From Uliginosibacterium sp036017065 (lineage in GTDB: Bacteria > Pseudomonadota > Gammaproteobacteria > Burkholderiales > Rhodocyclaceae): a DNA stretch of 64,000 nt. This document shows positions 61,535 to 64,000 of the stretch, piece after piece. The DNA is taken from contig NZ_JAYXHR010000002.1 of assembly GCF_036017065.1 (NCBI RefSeq), positions 372,001 to 436,000 on the forward strand, in the 5' to 3' direction. The notes under the pieces were generated by a model. It did no database searches. It was not told the origin of the DNA and saw nothing but the letters and a program-made list of their open reading frames with translations. Position 1 is the first letter of the stretch, and each line of letters begins with the position of its first letter. Both the position numbers and the translations under genes were made by a program.

Positions 61535-62951
61535 GTCCGGTGCCAGGCAGCCACTGTCTCTCCAGGGCGCCGTCCGGCATCGGGGCGCGCTTGCAGTCCG
61601 GGTGGCGCGCCGCGAAGCGCTGCACCTGCAGACCATTCTCGTCTGGGAACACAGAACACGTCAGATAAAGCAATTTTCCGCCGCGGGCCAGCGTCGGCCA
61701 CAGGGCGTCAAGGATTTCGGCTTGCAGCGTTGCGAATCGCGCAACATCCTCCGACCGGCGTAGCCATTTGATGTCCGGATGGCGACGCACCACACCACTG
61801 GCGGAACAGGGCACGTCAGCGAGGATGCGGTCGAAGGCCCTGCCGTCCCACCAGTCGGCCGGGCGGCGCGCATCCGCCGCCTTCACGCTGGCGGAAAGGC
61901 CCAGCCGGTCAAGCTGTTGCGTGACGCGCCGGGCGCGCGCCGGCTCCGCGTCCAGGGCCAGCAGGTCGACGTCCGCCAGTTCCAGGATGTGGCTGGTCTT
62001 GCCGCCGGGGGCGGCACAGGCGTCCAGCACGCGCATGCCGTTGGCGAGCCCCAGCAGCAGGCCGGCCTGCTGGGCGCCCCAGTCCTGCACCGACACTTTG
62101 CCTTCGGCGTAGCCGGGCAGGCTGGCGACCGGCATGGGCTCGTCCAGCCGCAGGCCCCAGGGGTTGCGTTCGCCCAGCACGGTGCTGGCGTGGCCGCTGG
62201 CATCCAGCGCAGCGCGCGCTTCGGCCAGGGTCCAGCGGCGGCGGTTGACCCGCAGGCTCATCGGCGGATGGCTGTTGCCAGCCGTGGCGATGGCCTGCCA
62301 GTCCTGCGGGTAGTGTTTGCGAAGCGCCCGCAGCCACCAAGCCGGGTGGCGCCAGCGCGATTCGTCCTGCGCGTCCGCGGCGCCGACCAACGCCGACCAG
62401 TCGCGCAGCGCGCTGCGCAGCACGCCGTTCACCAGCCCCTTGAAGTTGCCGCCGGCCATGCGCGCGGCGGCTTCCACCGCCTGGTCGACGATGGTGTGGC
62501 TGGCGTCCGGCCGGGTTTCCAGGCGGTACAGCGCGACCCGCAGCAGGCCGTCGACGATCTCCGCCGTCAGCGGCTGACGCAGCAGGCGGCCGAGGAAGGC
62601 ATCCGCCCGGCCATAGTCGCGCAGCGTGCCGAAGACGATGTCCTGCACCGCGGCGCGGCTGGCCGGCGGCAGTTCCGGATATGCCTGCCACAGGCTGACG
62701 AGGCCGTCGTTCAGGGCCTGGCCGACGCGCACCCGCGCCACGGCTTCGGCCGCGACGGCCAGTTGCAGGGCCAGCGAGTCAGCGGGCAGGGGCGGCAAGG
62801 CAGGGTTGCGTGTGCCGGACGGCCGCGCAGGGCGGCCTGCCCCCTCGCTGCTGCCGGTGTTGCCGCCGCTGCGGCGAGGGCCGCCCGGGCGCTGGGGCGC
62901 GCCGGCGCGGGAAGGTCCGCCGGGACGGCGGGGACCGGAACGCTCTGTCAT
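61497..62951 (-). CDS. rsmB: 16S rRNA m5C967 methyltransferase RsmB with low-complexity N terminus
   Basis: A 484-residue RNA methyltransferase. After a Gly/Pro/Arg-rich extension of about 50 residues comes a NusB-like RNA-binding domain (about 60-200), then the SAM domain with LDACAAPGGKTSHILEL near residue 307, DVPCSASGVVRRHPDIKW near residue 375 (one catalytic Cys) and LTCSVFPDENGLQV near residue 428 (the other). It methylates C967 of 16S rRNA. The extension resembles an RGG-type RNA-binding tail and is not usual for the family. Confidence 0.95.
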   Translation of the reverse strand: MTERSGPRRPGGPSRAGAPQRPGGPRRSGGNTGSSEGAGRPARPSGTRNPALPPLPADSLALQLAVAAEAVARVRVGQALNDGLVSLWQAYPELPPASRAAVQDIVFGTLRDYGRADAFLGRLLRQPLTAEIVDGLLRVALYRLETRPDASHTIVDQAVEAAARMAGGNFKGLVNGVLRSALRDWSALVGAADAQDESRWRHPAWWLRALRKHYPQDWQAIATAGNSHPPMSLRVNRRRWTLAEARAALDASGHASTVLGERNPWGLRLDEPMPVASLPGYAEGKVSVQDWGAQQAGLLLGLANGMRVLDACAAPGGKTSHILELADVDLLALDAEPARARRVTQQLDRLGLSASVKAADARRPADWWDGRAFDRILADVPCSASGVVRRHPDIKWLRRSEDVARFATLQAEILDALWPTLARGGKLLYLTCSVFPDENGLQVQRFAARHPDCKRAPMPDGALERQWLPGTGHDGFYFALLEKT

Positions 62952-62973
62952 GGCTGCAGGCCCTGGGTCGCGC

Positions 62974-63654
62974 TCAGGCGCGGTAACGGGTGGGGTCGGC
63001 GATGCCCGCCGACTTGAAGCCGTCCGCGCGCAGGCGGCAGGCCTCGCACAGGCCGCAGGCGCGGCCGGCGTCGTCGGCCTGGTAGCAGGTCACCGTCAGG
63101 CCGTAGTCCACGCCCAGCGCGTGCCCCAGGCGGATGATGTTGGCCTTGGACAGGTCGATCAGCGGCGCATGGATGCGCATCTGCGCGCCTTCCACCCCCA
63201 CCTTGGTGGCGAGGTTGGCCATCGTTTCGAAGGCATTGATGAAGGCCGGCCGGCAATCAGGGTAGCCGGAGTAGTCCACCGCGTTCACACCGACGTAGAG
63301 GTTGTTGGCGCCCAGCACCTCCGCCCAGCCCAGGGCCAGCGACAGCATGACGGTGTTGCGCGCCGGCACGTAGGTCACCGGGATGCCGCCGCTGCCACCG
63401 TCGGTGGGCACCGCGATGTTCGCGTCGGTGAGTGCCGAGCCGCCGAACTGGCCGAGGTCCACCCGCGCCTCGCGATGTTCCTTCGCGCCCAGCGCAGCCG
63501 CCACGCGCTTCGCCGCCTCCAGCTCGGCGGCATGACGCTGGCCATAGGCCACCGACAGCGCATAGGTTTCGTAACCCTCGCTGCGGGCGATGGCGAGGCA
63601 GGTGGCGGAATCGAGTCCGCCGGAAAGCAGGACGACGGCGCGGCGTGTGGTCAT
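62974..63654 (-). CDS. queC: 7-cyano-7-deazaguanine synthase QueC
   Basis: A 226-residue ATP-dependent enzyme that makes preQ0, the precursor of queuosine in tRNA. The PP-loop motif is LLSGGLDSATCLAIA near residue 9. VPARNTVMLSLALGWAEVLGA is near residue 95, and the C-terminal zinc ligands are in CYQADDAGRACGLCEACRLR. Single gene before the rsmB unit on the same strand, 22 bp away; it may be co-transcribed. Confidence 0.96.
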   Translation of the reverse strand: MTTRRAVVLLSGGLDSATCLAIARSEGYETYALSVAYGQRHAAELEAAKRVAAALGAKEHREARVDLGQFGGSALTDANIAVPTDGGSGGIPVTYVPARNTVMLSLALGWAEVLGANNLYVGVNAVDYSGYPDCRPAFINAFETMANLATKVGVEGAQMRIHAPLIDLSKANIIRLGHALGVDYGLTVTCYQADDAGRACGLCEACRLRADGFKSAGIADPTRYRA

Positions 63655-63700
63655 GGGCTTACGCGAAGGTACTGAAGGGAACAGAAGAGGCTGGCCGGGT

Positions 63701-63961
63701 TCAGGCGGCGGTGTCGAGCGGCACTTCCCAGCCCGGAAAAACCAGCACGGCCGGGTGGCAGTTCAGCGCCCGCGCCAGTGTCTTGGCTCGTTCGACGCCC
63801 AGATTGACCCGGCCGTTCTCGATGGCGGAAATGGTGGCTTGCGGAATACCGGTCAGCGCTGAAAGCTGCGACTGACTCAGTTCCTGCAACTCGCGGACGA
63901 TGCGGACGGAGTCGCCGACAGAGACTTCGATACGTTGCCTGGCAGGACGGAAATCTTTCAT
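63701..63961 (-). CDS. XRE-family HTH protein, antitoxin-like
   Basis: An 86-residue regulator with a Cro/CI helix-turn-helix: RELQELSQSQLSALTGIPQATISAIENGR near residues 30-58. The C terminus HPAVLVFPGWEV is common in small antitoxin-type regulators. AGGAGG sits 7 bp before the ATG at 63961, which decides the start over an ATG 21 bp upstream. Only 1 bp before it ends another open frame (TGA at 63965-63963), whose last residues read VTPHDYRRP, a possible RelE/HigB-type toxin end. A toxin-antitoxin pair is therefore likely but not complete in this window. Confidence 0.8.
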   Translation of the reverse strand: MKDFRPARQRIEVSVGDSVRIVRELQELSQSQLSALTGIPQATISAIENGRVNLGVERAKTLARALNCHPAVLVFPGWEVPLDTAA

Positions 63962-63962
63962 G

Positions 63963-63998
63963 TCATGGCCTCCTGTAGTCATGGGGCGTTACCTGCAC
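63963..63998 (-). CDS. 3' end of an upstream ORF, possible toxin gene
   Basis: The minus strand frame entering from the window edge ends VTPHDYRRP-stop just before the HTH gene. Only about a dozen residues are inside the window, so the call rests on position and the overlap style of toxin-antitoxin pairs. Confidence 0.3.
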   Translation of the reverse strand: MQVTPHDYRRP

Positions 63999-64000
63999 GA

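Overview
The window is a 64 kb GC-rich, gene-dense, chromosome-like segment. I saw no rRNA, tRNA, transposase, phage gene or CRISPR array. Gene content and order (PyrR, PyrB and an inactive dihydroorotase homologue; rsmB, DUF4390, ntrY, ntrX; Cti; AhpC/AhpF; UbiX; YbaL-type antiporter) suggest a proteobacterium, most likely a betaproteobacterium near Rhodocyclales or Burkholderiales. That placement is inference from gene families, not a computed phylogeny.

Layout. 1-4.3 kb: pyrimidine genes, with pyrR separated from pyrB by an opposite-strand serine hydrolase. 4.4-8.1 kb: two exported proteins, then ahpC and ahpF with a large nested palindrome between them. 8.4-11.8 kb: small conserved protein, methyltransferase, trypsin-like protease, hypothetical protein, luciferase-like monooxygenase. 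12.1-17.3 kb: a TldD/TldE-like pair and eutBC. 17.4-24.8 kb: orphan protein, aldo/keto reductase, a translationally coupled three-gene unit ending in a trypsin-ankyrin protein, a PACE efflux gene divergent from an uncharacterised gene, and a poly-serine pectate-lyase-like exoprotein. 25-32.6 kb: cti, DUF1186/SEC-C, YbaL antiporter, an AT-richer island carrying one DUF4062 gene, mtfA. 32.9-43.9 kb: chemoreceptor, hemW, and two paralogous GT-C glycosyltransferases flanking EAL and HDOD signalling proteins. 44.1-49 kb: ECF41 sigma factor with a matching promoter, MerR, DUF1772, SRPBCC, LysR, pirin. 48.8-52 kb: slt, Nudix and macrodomain genes in one unit. 51.8-57.4 kb: fau, ceramidase-like gene, ubiX, acyltransferase, rapZ, DUF1289, secreted protein. 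57.5-64 kb: ntrX, ntrY, DUF4390, rsmB, queC and an antitoxin-like HTH gene at the edge.

Most genes are housekeeping or envelope, stress and signalling functions. The least explained parts are the three-gene protease-ankyrin unit, the DUF4062 island, the nested palindrome after ahpC, the ECF41 regulon, and several proteins that keep a fold while losing catalytic residues (PyrC-like protein, pirin, NtrX, the ClpP-like secreted protein).
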